From an uncultured Rhizobiaceae group bacterium (GTDB taxonomy: Bacteria; Pseudomonadota; Alphaproteobacteria; Rhizobiales; Rhizobiaceae), in NCBI GenBank assembly GCA_938030595.1, contig CALHIB010000123.1:1-37875 (forward strand): a stretch of DNA of 37,875 nucleotides, in the 5' to 3' direction. The translations under genes were made by a program, and so were the position numbers. The notes under the pieces are model-generated. The model ran no database searches and was not told the DNA's origin. It worked only from the letters and a program-made list of their open reading frames with translations. This document shows, piece after piece, positions 1-8,475 of this stretch; the stretch's first letter is position 1; the number at the start of each line of letters is the position of its first letter.

Positions 1-1578
1 CTTTATATTTTTGACCTTCCGCATGGAATCAGTGGAGAGGTAGAGCTTGCTGGTCTGACCTTGGAAATGATGCGTGTTGACAAGCTCTCGGTTATCTTTG
101 GGCTGGTGTTTTGTCTGGCGTCATTCTTGGGTAATCTTTATGCGCTTCACGTCAAAGATAGCATACAGCAAATTGCAGCGCTAAGTTATGTAGGCTCTGC
201 CATTGGTGCAGTCTTTGCAGGTGATCTGATTACGCTCTTCATCTACTGGGAAGGGACTGCAATTACGTCAGTCTTTCTGATATGGGCAAGACGGACTGAA
301 GGCTCTTACCACACCGGTATGCGATATTTGATTATGCAAATTGCATCAGGTGTTATTTTACTGGCTGGCAGTGTTCTGCTCTACCGCGAAACGGGTTCGA
401 TCACTTTTGATAAAATGACCTTGGGCAGTTTTGCGACCTGGCTTATTTTCCTGGCCTTTGGCATCAAGTGTGCATTTCCGCTTCTGCATAATTGGGTGCA
501 AGATGCTTACCCGGCAGCAACGATTACGGGTACGGTAATCCTTTCATCGTTTACCACCAAGCTTGCAGTTTACGCCCTTGCCAGAGGCTTTCCAGGAACG
601 GAAATCCTGATTTACATCGGCGCTGTCATGACGCTGTTCCCGATCTTCTTTGCCGTGATTGAAAATGACCTGCGCAGAGTTCTAGCCTATTCTTTGAATA
701 ACCAGCTTGGCTTTATGGTCGTAGGTGTTGGTATCGGAACCGAACTTGCACTTAACGGTACGGCTGCCCATGCCTTCGCGCATATTCTTTATAAGTCGTT
801 GCTGTTCATGAGTGTCGGAGCGGTATTATTCAGGACAGGAACGGCCAAAGGGTCTGAGCTCGGCGGGCTTTACAAAACCATGCCGCTTACCATGATTTTC
901 TGTGTTGTAGGTGCAGCCTCAATTTCAGCATTCCCGCTTTTCTCAGGCTTCGTGACCAAGTCACTCATTTTGTCTGATGCAGCCCATGAAGGTTATTACA
1001 TTGTATGGGGAATTTTACTCTTTGCCTCTGCTGGTGTGTTCCACCACTCAGGTATTAAAATCCCTTACTTTGCCTTCTTCGCGCATGATAATGGTCTTCG
1101 CCCAAAAGAAGCGCCGACGCATATGTTGATGGCGATGGGGATTACTGCATTTTTATGTATTGCAGTGGGCGTCTACCCAGACCCTCTTTATGCATTGTTA
1201 CCATATGAAGTTGATTACGTCCCATATACGACAACGCACGTAATCACTCAGTTACAGCTGCTCATGTTCTCAGCATTGGCTTTTACGGTGTTAATGAAAA
1301 CCGGTATCTATCCACCAGAGCTAAAGTCTGTAAACCTGGATACAGATGTTGTCTATCGTCGTTTCTTGCCAAGACTTATTACGCGTATCAGCAATATCAT
1401 GTCTGGTGTTTGGATGTTTGGCTCTTGGTTTGCAAAAGCCAAACTAAAAAAACTCGTCAAAACACTTCACCGTTCTCACGGACCTGAAGGGCGCATGGCA
1501 AGGGTATGGCCAACAGGTGCAATGGTCTTGTGGATTGCCATCATCTTAAGTGCTACGCTGATTGTAAATTTCGTTTAA
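1..1578 (+). CDS. Na+/H+ antiporter subunit D-type protein (MrpD/NuoL-like), 5' truncated
   Basis: The reading frame is already open at base 1, so the true start lies upstream; the TTG at 61 and the ATGs at 67 and 70 are probably internal. The protein is almost all hydrophobic, with about a dozen membrane segments, and belongs to the proton-translocating antiporter family shared by Mrp antiporters and complex I (Proton_antipo_M). Visible family marks are an acidic residue in a membrane segment (IYWEGTAIT), the FP-x-H-x-W-x-x-DAYPAAT stretch, a membrane lysine (SSFTTKLAVYA) and HAFAHILYKSLLF with paired His and Lys. These residues carry the proton path in characterised relatives. It probably exchanges Na+ or K+ for H+ across the inner membrane as part of a multisubunit complex. 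Partner genes would lie upstream of the window. A Nudix gene follows about 20 bases downstream. The family is clear; the ion and exact subunit are inferred. Confidence 0.85.
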   Translation, partial: LYIFDLPHGISGEVELAGLTLEMMRVDKLSVIFGLVFCLASFLGNLYALHVKDSIQQIAALSYVGSAIGAVFAGDLITLFIYWEGTAITSVFLIWARRTEGSYHTGMRYLIMQIASGVILLAGSVLLYRETGSITFDKMTLGSFATWLIFLAFGIKCAFPLLHNWVQDAYPAATITGTVILSSFTTKLAVYALARGFPGTEILIYIGAVMTLFPIFFAVIENDLRRVLAYSLNNQLGFMVVGVGIGTELALNGTAAHAFAHILYKSLLFMSVGAVLFRTGTAKGSELGGLYKTMPLTMIFCVVGAASISAFPLFSGFVTKSLILSDAAHEGYYIVWGILLFASAGVFHHSGIKIPYFAFFAHDNGLRPKEAPTHMLMAMGITAFLCIAVGVYPDPLYALLPYEVDYVPYTTTHVITQLQLLMFSALAFTVLMKTGIYPPELKSVNLDTDVVYRRFLPRLITRISNIMSGVWMFGSWFAKAKLKKLVKTLHRSHGPEGRMARVWPTGAMVLWIAIILSATLIVNFV

Positions 1579-1598
1579 GACAGCTTGGGAAATTTCAA

Positions 1599-2015
1599 AT
1601 GATTTCTATTGCAGGGGCCATATTGGTCTCAACAACAGGTAGTTTGTTTTTGCAGCGACGCGATGATGATCCTGCAATATCCTCTCCCAATATGATTAGC
1701 ATTTTTGGTGGTTCTGCAGACGAGGGTGAAGATAATTTGCTTGAAGTAGCGATGCGTGAAATCGAAGAAGAAACAGGTCTTTCATTATCTCAAAATGCCT
1801 ACTTGCCTCTTGTGAGTTTTAAGAACCAATACCCGGATGGACGCATCATAAATGCTTCTTTTTACACATTGAAAAACATCGACAAGGCAACGCTCAATAT
1901 TACTGAAGGTTCTTTGATTGAAATACCAATAGAAGAAATTGGCAATTTTATGCATGAGATGGTACCCACAACGTGTTTTGCGGTTTCCGTCTATATGCAA
2001 TCAGTGTCGGATTAA
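1599..2015 (+). CDS. Nudix hydrolase, small
   Basis: A 138-residue protein carrying a Nudix box at about residues 37-60: a glycine pair, then GE, then REIEEETGL matching the RE-U-x-EE-x-G-U core that binds the metal and the diphosphate. The spacer between the box Glu and the Arg has eight residues rather than the usual seven, a small variation. I chose the ATG at 1599, preceded by GGGA eight bases upstream. The same frame runs back to 1506, but that would overlap the antiporter gene by 73 bases. Nudix enzymes cleave nucleoside diphosphates linked to another group. Because it sits directly before a glycosyltransferase locus, a nucleotide sugar or a housekeeping nucleotide are both possible substrates. 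Specificity cannot be read from the sequence. Confidence 0.8.
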   Translation: MISIAGAILVSTTGSLFLQRRDDDPAISSPNMISIFGGSADEGEDNLLEVAMREIEEETGLSLSQNAYLPLVSFKNQYPDGRIINASFYTLKNIDKATLNITEGSLIEIPIEEIGNFMHEMVPTTCFAVSVYMQSVSD

Positions 2016-2018
2016 CAA

Positions 2019-2030
2019 TAACCCGGGTTA
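2019..2030. repeat. 12-bp perfect palindrome just before the first glycosyltransferase
   Basis: TAACCCGGGTTA reads the same on both strands and ends two bases before the ATG at 2032, so it covers the expected ribosome-binding position (GGGTTAG). It could be a small translational hairpin or chance. It is too short, and has no T-run, to be called a terminator. Confidence 0.3.
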
Positions 2031-2031
2031 G

Positions 2032-3180
2032 ATGTCTGCTTTGAAAATTCTATACGTTTGCAATGATCTGGACTATTTCAAAGCTCATCGCTTGTTTCTG
2101 GCCAAAGCAATGGTTGCAGAAAAACGCGATGTAGTACTTGCAACAGGTGGCGTTGAAAGCTCCAAGGTAAAATCCGGCATGGGTAAGATCAAACTCCTGT
2201 CATTGGATTTGGATCGTCACAAGCTAAACCTCAGAAGTGATCTGACTTTGATCAAAGAGTTCTTGGGGCACTTGAAAACAGAAAAGCCTGATGTTGTTCA
2301 CGCTATCACTATTAAGCCTGTTTTGCTAATGGGAGTGGCTTTGATGATCAATAAGTTATTGCGCAGACAAACACCTAAACTGGTTTGGACATTTCCTGGG
2401 TTAGGCAAGGTCTTTGAGCCTGATAGAAGTGCTAAATCGTCTATTCGCAAAGCGATTGTTTCTACGCTATTGCGCATATCAAATCAGGTGTTAAAACCCC
2501 ATGCCACGTTTGAAAATTATTCCAGCATGGAAGAATTGGCAAAAGCAAAAATTATTACAAGACAACGCGCAAGCGTGGTTATGGGAGCAGGACTTGATCG
2601 TGATTTGTTTTATAGTGCTGAACGGTCTGGCGAACTGAGAGTTTTATTTGCAAGTCGTTTGCTGAATGCAAAGGGCCTGGGCGAATATATTGAAGCTGCA
2701 AAATCATTAAAGTCTGAATTTCCAGAGGTAGATTTTGTCGTGGCTGGCAAACAAGAAGCTGAAAACCCTGATGCTTTTTCTATATCCGATTTAAACGCAG
2801 CACATGAGGCTGGATATATAAATTATATCGGGTCTGTAGATCCAGATGATATGCCGGAATTCTTGCGTCAGGCAGACATTCATGTAGCCCCCAGTAAACT
2901 ACAAGAAGGCTTGCCTCGTGTTGTTCTTGAAGCAGCAAGTTGTGGTTGTTGCGTCATAGCATCAGATCACGAAATGCTTCGGAAATTTGTCTTTGACGGA
3001 AAAACGGGATGGTTGTTGAACGAGGTGACAAAAGAAACAATTGTTACTGTTCTGCGCATAGCACTTGATGATGCACAGCAAACACGAAAAATGGGAGAGT
3101 TAATTGCCAAAAAAGCAATGTCGCTACCCATTTACGAAGATGCCATAATTGCTCATTTTTCGAACATCTATAAAACCTAA
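2032..3180 (+). CDS. Glycosyltransferase, GT4 family (GT-B fold)
   Basis: A 382-residue cytosolic glycosyltransferase of the GT4 kind. The N-terminal half has the acceptor-side Rossmann pattern (KILYVCND, then DVVHAITIKP at about residues 86-95 and a WTFPGLGKVFE stretch resembling PglA/CapM-type enzymes). The C-terminal half has the donor-side signature EGLPRVVLEAASCG, whose E292 and E300 form the EX7E pair that contacts the nucleotide sugar. It should move a sugar from a nucleotide donor to a lipid-linked glycan at the inner face of the membrane. It opens the polysaccharide locus and converges on the GT2 gene, sharing four bases at the stop codons. Donor and acceptor are unknown. Confidence 0.88.
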   Translation: MSALKILYVCNDLDYFKAHRLFLAKAMVAEKRDVVLATGGVESSKVKSGMGKIKLLSLDLDRHKLNLRSDLTLIKEFLGHLKTEKPDVVHAITIKPVLLMGVALMINKLLRRQTPKLVWTFPGLGKVFEPDRSAKSSIRKAIVSTLLRISNQVLKPHATFENYSSMEELAKAKIITRQRASVVMGAGLDRDLFYSAERSGELRVLFASRLLNAKGLGEYIEAAKSLKSEFPEVDFVVAGKQEAENPDAFSISDLNAAHEAGYINYIGSVDPDDMPEFLRQADIHVAPSKLQEGLPRVVLEAASCGCCVIASDHEMLRKFVFDGKTGWLLNEVTKETIVTVLRIALDDAQQTRKMGELIAKKAMSLPIYEDAIIAHFSNIYKT

Positions 3181-4046
3181 TCAGGTTTAGATAACCAACC
3201 AGGTCCAGGATAAAGCTTTAGCCTTGGTTTTTGAATAAATGACTTCACCAGATAGTCCAAGGCACGATGATATTCTCGTTTGGTAATATGCGCTCTCGAA
3301 AGTTCATAAAAAAGATATGATTTCAGGTTTTCAACGCGTTTTTCGTTAAGTTTAGTTGGTTCTTTCAGGTGCTTTTCATGGATTTGACGGCAGGCTTTGA
3401 TAACCGTATCAGGATATCTTGAATCAGAAGATGTAATAGAAACGCCAATAATATGCTGCGGTATATATGTCGCTCCATCATGGCTTAATCGCATAAATAA
3501 GTCTAAATCTTCTAATCGTATGAGGTGTTCATCATATGTCATTTGACCTCTTATAAGAAATTCACGATTAGCAATAATTGCAGACCCCGGACAAAACCAG
3601 CATCCGGAATAAAAGTCGTCAGGAGACTTTGATGCCAAGGGGTGTCTGGTTCTTGCAATCTCATTTTTGCTGTTCGTTTCGTGCCAACTGCAACCAACTA
3701 TATTTGCCTTTCCGCTATCCTTTAAAATGTCGTGCTGTATTGCAAAATCCAGACGCGACTCTAACGTATCTGGTAGAAAGAAATCATCCGAATCCAAAAA
3801 GCTAACAAGCGTGTGGGTAGCAAGTTCCAGGCCAGTGTTGCGCGCTGCCGCTGCCCCCATATTTTCATCTTTGTAGACAAGCTTTATATTTTTGTACTTC
3901 TTAAGTTCTTTGTGAAGTTGAAAAGGTATTGTTGATCCATCATCAATGATCAGTATTTCAGTCTCAACATTTTGGGAAATGACACTTCTAACAGCTCTTT
4001 CAGTACTCTCTTGGCGATTAAAAGTAGGTATGATGATGCTTAACAT
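3177..4046 (-). CDS. Glycosyltransferase, GT2 family (GT-A fold)
   Basis: A 289-residue inverting glycosyltransferase. The N-terminus MLSIIIPTFNR is the classic GT2 opening. IDDGS (residues 34-38) and FLDSDD (D85-S86-D87, the DXD metal and donor site) follow, with ARNTGL between them at about 68-73. The length fits a single-domain GT2 without membrane segments. Its stop overlaps the stop of the preceding forward-strand gene by four bases, and it diverges from the unknown membrane protein at 4146 across a 99-base gap. It probably adds one sugar of the surface glycan repeat; the donor is unknown. Confidence 0.88.
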   Translation of the reverse strand: MLSIIIPTFNRQESTERAVRSVISQNVETEILIIDDGSTIPFQLHKELKKYKNIKLVYKDENMGAAAARNTGLELATHTLVSFLDSDDFFLPDTLESRLDFAIQHDILKDSGKANIVGCSWHETNSKNEIARTRHPLASKSPDDFYSGCWFCPGSAIIANREFLIRGQMTYDEHLIRLEDLDLFMRLSHDGATYIPQHIIGVSITSSDSRYPDTVIKACRQIHEKHLKEPTKLNEKRVENLKSYLFYELSRAHITKREYHRALDYLVKSFIQKPRLKLYPGPGWLSKPD

Positions 4047-4145
4047 GATGTCTGTGAGCTTCTAATTTATAGAGTGACTTGTAGCTTTATTGATAGTATC
4101 AGTTGAAAGGGCGATATCAAAAAGAATATTGAGATATTTGGGATA

Positions 4146-5084
4146 ATGGAAAGTAATTCAAGCAATTTGACGACTGTGTTTAAACGTATGATTTTCCAAG
4201 GTCTGGAAAAAGTAGACTTGAATAATGATAATCAAAGAAGAGCCGTTTATGAGGCTGCCGCTAGATCCCTGGAAAAAGTTCATCAAAAAAATGCTTCCAT
4301 CTCACCCGAAGTTAAAAAAGATCAACGTAATGTTCTTGCGCAGCTATTAGAAGAAATTGAAAGTCAATTTCTACATATAGCGGATGCACAAAAACAAAGT
4401 TCATTACAGGTCAGTGTCGATCATGTCGATCACGAAGATGTTGATGCGTTTACTGAATTTTCAGAAGAACCCAAACCCTTCGCAGAAAAGCTCAAATCTA
4501 TATTTTTAATGCGAAACATAAAATTGCTTGGCGTACTGGCTTTCGGTTTGCTGTTGCTTGTATTAGCGGGACTGTTTGCTTTTAATGCTTCTGAAAAGAG
4601 CGCTGTTACTGCAGATTTTCAACTCCCTCATGTAATGGAAGCTGATGAGGAACTCTTCAAGTTTGTGAGCACTAAAGGTTCAGTTAAAACTGAACTTGTA
4701 TCAGGTGATAAGACCGGTATTTTATATGAGCAGAAATTAAACCCAGCGGATAAAACAAGTAGATTTGATATCATTCTAAGGGGCGAACTTGCCAAGAATA
4801 TTAATGCGATAACTGAACCAATAATAGTCACAGTTCATCTGGAAAAAATTACGCAAGAACCTATTAAATTGAATATGCTTGTTAGAGCGTCTGGTAAGGT
4901 GGCAAGAAAAAAAGTAGATATCACGGATCAGAAAACCAATGAATTTTTCATCGTTACCAATGCTGATCAAGGCGATAAGCCAAGATCAAACACACTCTTC
5001 AGATTGAGCATTGATGTCAATGAAGGTATAAAAGATCAAAAAGCTGCAATTATCATTAAAAAACTGGTCTTAACGAAGTTTTAA
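4146..5084 (+). CDS. Unknown single-pass membrane protein in the polysaccharide locus
   Basis: I do not recognise this 312-residue protein. It has a charged cytosolic N-terminal part (residues 1-120, mostly helical, Lys/Glu-rich, with an acidic VDHVDHEDVD patch around 91-100). A single strong membrane helix follows at about 126-147. The periplasmic part (148-312) is rich in beta-type residues, with alternating hydrophobic and charged positions and no cysteines. There is no signal peptide and no catalytic motif I can name. The topology (N-in, one helix, soluble periplasmic domain) resembles chain-length or export accessory proteins, but it lacks the two-helix Wzz layout. It has its own divergent promoter region and is followed 106 bases later by the nucleotide-sugar genes. 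A role in glycan assembly or surface display is inferred from position only. Confidence 0.75.
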   Translation: MESNSSNLTTVFKRMIFQGLEKVDLNNDNQRRAVYEAAARSLEKVHQKNASISPEVKKDQRNVLAQLLEEIESQFLHIADAQKQSSLQVSVDHVDHEDVDAFTEFSEEPKPFAEKLKSIFLMRNIKLLGVLAFGLLLLVLAGLFAFNASEKSAVTADFQLPHVMEADEELFKFVSTKGSVKTELVSGDKTGILYEQKLNPADKTSRFDIILRGELAKNINAITEPIIVTVHLEKITQEPIKLNMLVRASGKVARKKVDITDQKTNEFFIVTNADQGDKPRSNTLFRLSIDVNEGIKDQKAAIIIKKLVLTKF

Positions 5085-5190
5085 CGGTTGTCTTAAGCTA
5101 TCGTTTCGTAATAAAGCTTTGCTAACATGAACCTTACGTTGCGTAGAGACTAGAGTTTGGTCGCAACGGCAAAAAAAGTATTATACCCCC

Positions 5191-6240
5191 ATGGATACAA
5201 GTATTAAGCCTCTCGAAGAAATTTATGCTGGTAAATCAGTTGTTGTAACTGGCGCTGCTGGCAGTGTTGGTCAGGAAATTGTAAGACAATTATTGGCATG
5301 CGATGTAAAAAAACTTGTCATGCTGGATAATGCTGAAACAGAACTTTTCCATTTGGATGAACAAACCAATTCAGATAAACGGGCATCTGCATATTTGGCA
5401 GACATACGTGACGCTGATAAACTTGCCAGACACTTTCAAGGCATGGATTATGTACTGCATTCTGCCGCTTACAAACACGTTCCATTATGTGAACGTTCAA
5501 CAGAACTGGCTGTTGATGTTAATGTTGCGGGTGCACAAAATGTTGTGAAGGCTGCGTGTCAGGCTAATGTTAAGAAAGTACTTTTTACAAGTTCTGACAA
5601 AGCGGTAAACCCTACAAATGTGATGGGTGCAACAAAGCTATTGGGAGAACGCATTTTTACATCCTCCCATTACAACAAGCCTATCAAGGCAGATACTATG
5701 TTTGGTAGTACGCGATTTGGTAATGTTGTTGGTTCACGCGGCTCTGTGGTTCCATTGTTTAGAAAGCAAATTGAGCGTGGTAGTCCGATCACCGTAACTG
5801 ATCCTGAAATGACCCGCTTTATGATGAGTATTGAACAGGCAACTTCGTTAGTATTGCAATCGCTTGAAAAGATTACTGGTGGCGAAGTCTTTGTAACAAA
5901 AATGCCAGTGTTTAAAATTGGTGATCTTGCAGAAGTTATGATTGAAGAGCTAGCTGGTAAATATGGCCGTAAACCTGAAGATATTGAAATAAAAGTTGTT
6001 GGTCGCCGTGTGGGTGAAAAGATTTGCGAAGAACTTACGACAGAAGAAGAAGTGGCACGTGCCAGAGATATTGGTGATCTTATCGTTGTAACACGCCACC
6101 CGGCATTAGCAGAATCTGGCGATGTGAATGTATGGTCTGATGTAGGCGAGCCATTAAAAAACAACTATGTTTCACATAATGAAGAAATTGCTACAAAAAG
6201 TGATATTAAAAATTACTTAAAAGAGTGGGGCGGGCTATAA
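5191..6240 (+). CDS. Nucleotide-sugar 4,6-dehydratase, FlaA1/CapD-type short form
   Basis: A 349-residue extended SDR. The NAD(P)-binding motif is TGAAGSVG (residues 20-27). The YKHVPLCE stretch at about 94-101 and SSDKA (134-138) are typical of the CapD/FlaA1/WbpM group. The usual Tyr of the YxxxK pair is replaced by Met in M145-G-A-T-K149, the known form for this group. It lacks the N-terminal membrane domain of full-length CapD/WbpM, so it is a soluble enzyme. Relatives convert UDP-GlcNAc to a 4-keto-6-deoxy sugar, with or without C5 inversion; which of the two applies is not visible. It leads the run of three sugar-nucleotide genes on this strand and probably supplies an amino- or deoxy-sugar donor to the neighbouring transferases. 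Confidence 0.87.
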   Translation: MDTSIKPLEEIYAGKSVVVTGAAGSVGQEIVRQLLACDVKKLVMLDNAETELFHLDEQTNSDKRASAYLADIRDADKLARHFQGMDYVLHSAAYKHVPLCERSTELAVDVNVAGAQNVVKAACQANVKKVLFTSSDKAVNPTNVMGATKLLGERIFTSSHYNKPIKADTMFGSTRFGNVVGSRGSVVPLFRKQIERGSPITVTDPEMTRFMMSIEQATSLVLQSLEKITGGEVFVTKMPVFKIGDLAEVMIEELAGKYGRKPEDIEIKVVGRRVGEKICEELTTEEEVARARDIGDLIVVTRHPALAESGDVNVWSDVGEPLKNNYVSHNEEIATKSDIKNYLKEWGGL

Positions 6241-6302
6241 AGCCTAGGGTATTTCTATATAGATAGTGAAACTACACTAATCGGAACTTAAGGGAATAAA
6301 TT

Positions 6303-7457
6303 ATGCGTGTTCTTATTTTGGGTGGTGATGGTTACCTAGGTTGGCCAACATCAATGAACTTTGCTGCAAATGGGCATGAAGTTTTAACGGTTGATAATTA
6401 CATGCGTCGTCACATTGCCATGGATACAGACTCCATGCCGCTTTTTGATAATCCGCTTTTGGATCAACGTGCTGCAATTTTCAAAAAAGAAACAGGCCAT
6501 GACATCAATGTGCGTATTGGTGACCTAGCTGATTTCCGCTTTGTTGAAAGCGTTTTTTCCGAATTTAAGCCAGATTGTATTATTCATTACGCAGAGCAAC
6601 CTTCTGCTCCTTATTCTATGCGTGGCTTTGAAGAGGCCAAGAAGACATTTGATAATAATTTGGGTGCAACGTTCAATATTATCTGGGGCATGTTAAATCA
6701 TTGTCCTGATGCTCATATGGTAAAACTTGGCACCATGGGCGAATATGGTACGCCAAACATTGATATCGAAGAGGGATATCTTGAGGTTGAACACAAAGGT
6801 CGAAAAGACAAGTTTCTTTTCCCTCGTCAGGCAGGAAGCCTGTATCACACTACCAAGGTTCTAGATACAGACCTGTTATACTTCTACTGCCGTGTTTATG
6901 GTTTGCGTGTAACAGATCTCATGCAAGGGCCAGTCTATGGTGTTGTGACGGATGAGGCTACTGACAACCCGGAATTATGGCCAAACTTCCACTATGATGA
7001 TCAATTTGGAACTTTGATAAATCGTTTCCTTGTACAAGCTGTAGCGGGCGTGCCTCTTACAGTTTACGGCAAGGGTGGACAAACGCGCGGGTATCTTGAT
7101 GTTCGTGATACATTGCAGTGCGTAATGCTGGCCGCAAACAACCCTGCGGGCAAAGGCGAGTTGAAAATTTATAATCAGTTTGTTGAACAATTCAGTGTGA
7201 ACCAGATTGCTGATAAAGTTGTAAAAGCAGGCAAAGAACTTGGTCTGGATGTAGCAGTAAACCCAATTCCAAATCCTCGTAAGGAAATGGAAGAGCATTA
7301 TTATAATGCGCAACATTCCGGTTTACTTGAGCTTGGTTTGAAACCGCATTATCTAACTGATGAAGAGATGATAAACCTGCTCAAGACAGTTATTAGCGGA
7401 AAAGATCGAATTGTAGAGCGCCGTATAATGCCTCGTGTCGTGTGGAACAAAAAGTAA
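6303..7457 (+). CDS. UDP-sulfoquinovose synthase (SQD1/SqdB) family protein
   Basis: A 384-residue extended SDR that looks like SQD1/SqdB along its whole length. It has the nucleotide-binding GGDGYLGWPT (7-16), the APYSM motif (102-106), LGTMGEYG (142-149, Thr144) and a YxxxK pair Y181-H-T-T-K185 with the family's histidine after Tyr. QGPVYGV and GGQTRGYLDVRD follow in the second half. SQD1 makes UDP-sulfoquinovose from UDP-glucose and sulfite via a 4-keto-glucose-5-ene intermediate. Here the motif I remember as EQRxAPYSM reads EQPSAPYSM, with Pro in place of Arg at residue 100. The sulfite chemistry is therefore not assured, and a related sugar change is possible. AAGGGA lies upstream of the ATG. 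No sulfolipid glycosyltransferase (SqdD/SqdX type) is recognisable nearby, so the product more likely feeds the surface glycan. Confidence 0.8.
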   Translation: MRVLILGGDGYLGWPTSMNFAANGHEVLTVDNYMRRHIAMDTDSMPLFDNPLLDQRAAIFKKETGHDINVRIGDLADFRFVESVFSEFKPDCIIHYAEQPSAPYSMRGFEEAKKTFDNNLGATFNIIWGMLNHCPDAHMVKLGTMGEYGTPNIDIEEGYLEVEHKGRKDKFLFPRQAGSLYHTTKVLDTDLLYFYCRVYGLRVTDLMQGPVYGVVTDEATDNPELWPNFHYDDQFGTLINRFLVQAVAGVPLTVYGKGGQTRGYLDVRDTLQCVMLAANNPAGKGELKIYNQFVEQFSVNQIADKVVKAGKELGLDVAVNPIPNPRKEMEEHYYNAQHSGLLELGLKPHYLTDEEMINLLKTVISGKDRIVERRIMPRVVWNKK

Positions 7458-7466
7458 CATCAAATA

Positions 7467-8468
7467 ATGGATGGTAGCCAAAATACCTTATTAATTACAG
7501 GCGGATTAGGTTTTATAGGATGCGCGCTTTGCGCGCGTTTGTTAAAAGATAAACCCGATTGGAAAATAGTCATTCTAGATGATTATTCAGTCGGGACTCT
7601 GGAAGACATCAGCGATGTTACGGGGCAACTTATTGATGGCAGCCATTTAGCGGAAGTATCTAATGTCGGTCCTATAAAAGTTATAAAAGGCGATATTAGA
7701 AACCGGGCAGACCTTGAAAATGCCATGCAAGGGGTAACACATGTTGCACACCTTGCTGCACAAACGAGCGTTCCTATATCTGCGGAAGATCCGCTGCTTG
7801 ACTTTGAAATGAACGTAACGCCAGTTTTTCATCTTTTGGACATTGCTCGTATTTCCGGAACAAAGCCTAAAATTGTTTTTGCTTCATCTAATGCTCTTTT
7901 GGGCAGAGCTCCTCAGCCAGTAAGCGAAACCTCGCTTCCAAGCCCGATTGCGCCATATGGAGCGAGCAAGCTGGCGGGTGAAACATATCTTTCTACTTTT
8001 GGAGAGGCGTATGGCATACCAAGTGTCAGCCTTCGATTTGGAAATGTTTACGGCCCAGGCTCGTTTAACAAGAGCAGTGTTGTTGCCAAGTTTATTCGCC
8101 AGGCATTAAATGGTGAAGTTTTGGAAATCTACGGCGACGGCTCTGCGATACGAGACTTTATTCATATTGATGATCTGATAGATGCCATTGTAAAATCATT
8201 GGACTTCAAAACCAGTCGAAATGAAATTTTTCAAATTTCTAATGGGTCTGAAACTGAAATTGGTTATTTAACAGATCAAATCTGTGAAGCGTTTGAACAA
8301 CGTAATTTACCAAGACCTACTGTACAATTTGGTGAAGAGAGAGCAGCAGATATGAAGCGTAATGTTTCTGACGTATCCAAGGCGCAAGACGTATTAGGCT
8401 GGACAACAACGATACCATTGGTTGATGGTATATTGGAAACCCTGGATTGGTTTTTGGCAAGGCGGTAA
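7467..8468 (+). CDS. NAD-dependent epimerase/dehydratase, GalE-like
   Basis: A 333-residue extended SDR with TGGLGFIG (residues 11-18) binding NAD, serines 140-141 and the catalytic pair Y164-G-A-S-K168. LRFGNVYGPG and DGSAIRDFIHIDDL in the second half are standard for UDP-glucose 4-epimerases and related UDP-hexose(-uronate) epimerases. It begins nine bases after the SQD1-like gene, so the two are very likely co-transcribed. It probably interconverts UDP-glucose/galactose or their N-acetyl or uronic forms for the same glycan; which one cannot be told. The next gene starts eight bases after its stop if the TTG at 8476 is used. Confidence 0.87.
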   Translation: MDGSQNTLLITGGLGFIGCALCARLLKDKPDWKIVILDDYSVGTLEDISDVTGQLIDGSHLAEVSNVGPIKVIKGDIRNRADLENAMQGVTHVAHLAAQTSVPISAEDPLLDFEMNVTPVFHLLDIARISGTKPKIVFASSNALLGRAPQPVSETSLPSPIAPYGASKLAGETYLSTFGEAYGIPSVSLRFGNVYGPGSFNKSSVVAKFIRQALNGEVLEIYGDGSAIRDFIHIDDLIDAIVKSLDFKTSRNEIFQISNGSETEIGYLTDQICEAFEQRNLPRPTVQFGEERAADMKRNVSDVSKAQDVLGWTTTIPLVDGILETLDWFLARR

Positions 8469-8475
8469 TAGTAGT

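Noticed and set aside
1506-1598. Longer start for the Nudix gene inside the antiporter gene
   Set aside because: The extra 31 residues translate the antiporter's 3' end in another frame and lack Nudix character; ATG 1599 has a ribosome site and starts at the expected first strand.
5670-6164. 164-residue open frame on the reverse strand of the dehydratase gene
   Set aside because: It is the antisense of a well-conserved SDR coding region, Ser/Pro/Thr-rich as such shadows are, with no ribosome site or family motif.
6303-7457. Sulfolipid biosynthesis operon
   Set aside because: No SqdX/SqdD-type sulfolipid transferase can be recognised next to it, all neighbours are surface-glycan genes, and the motif Arg is replaced.
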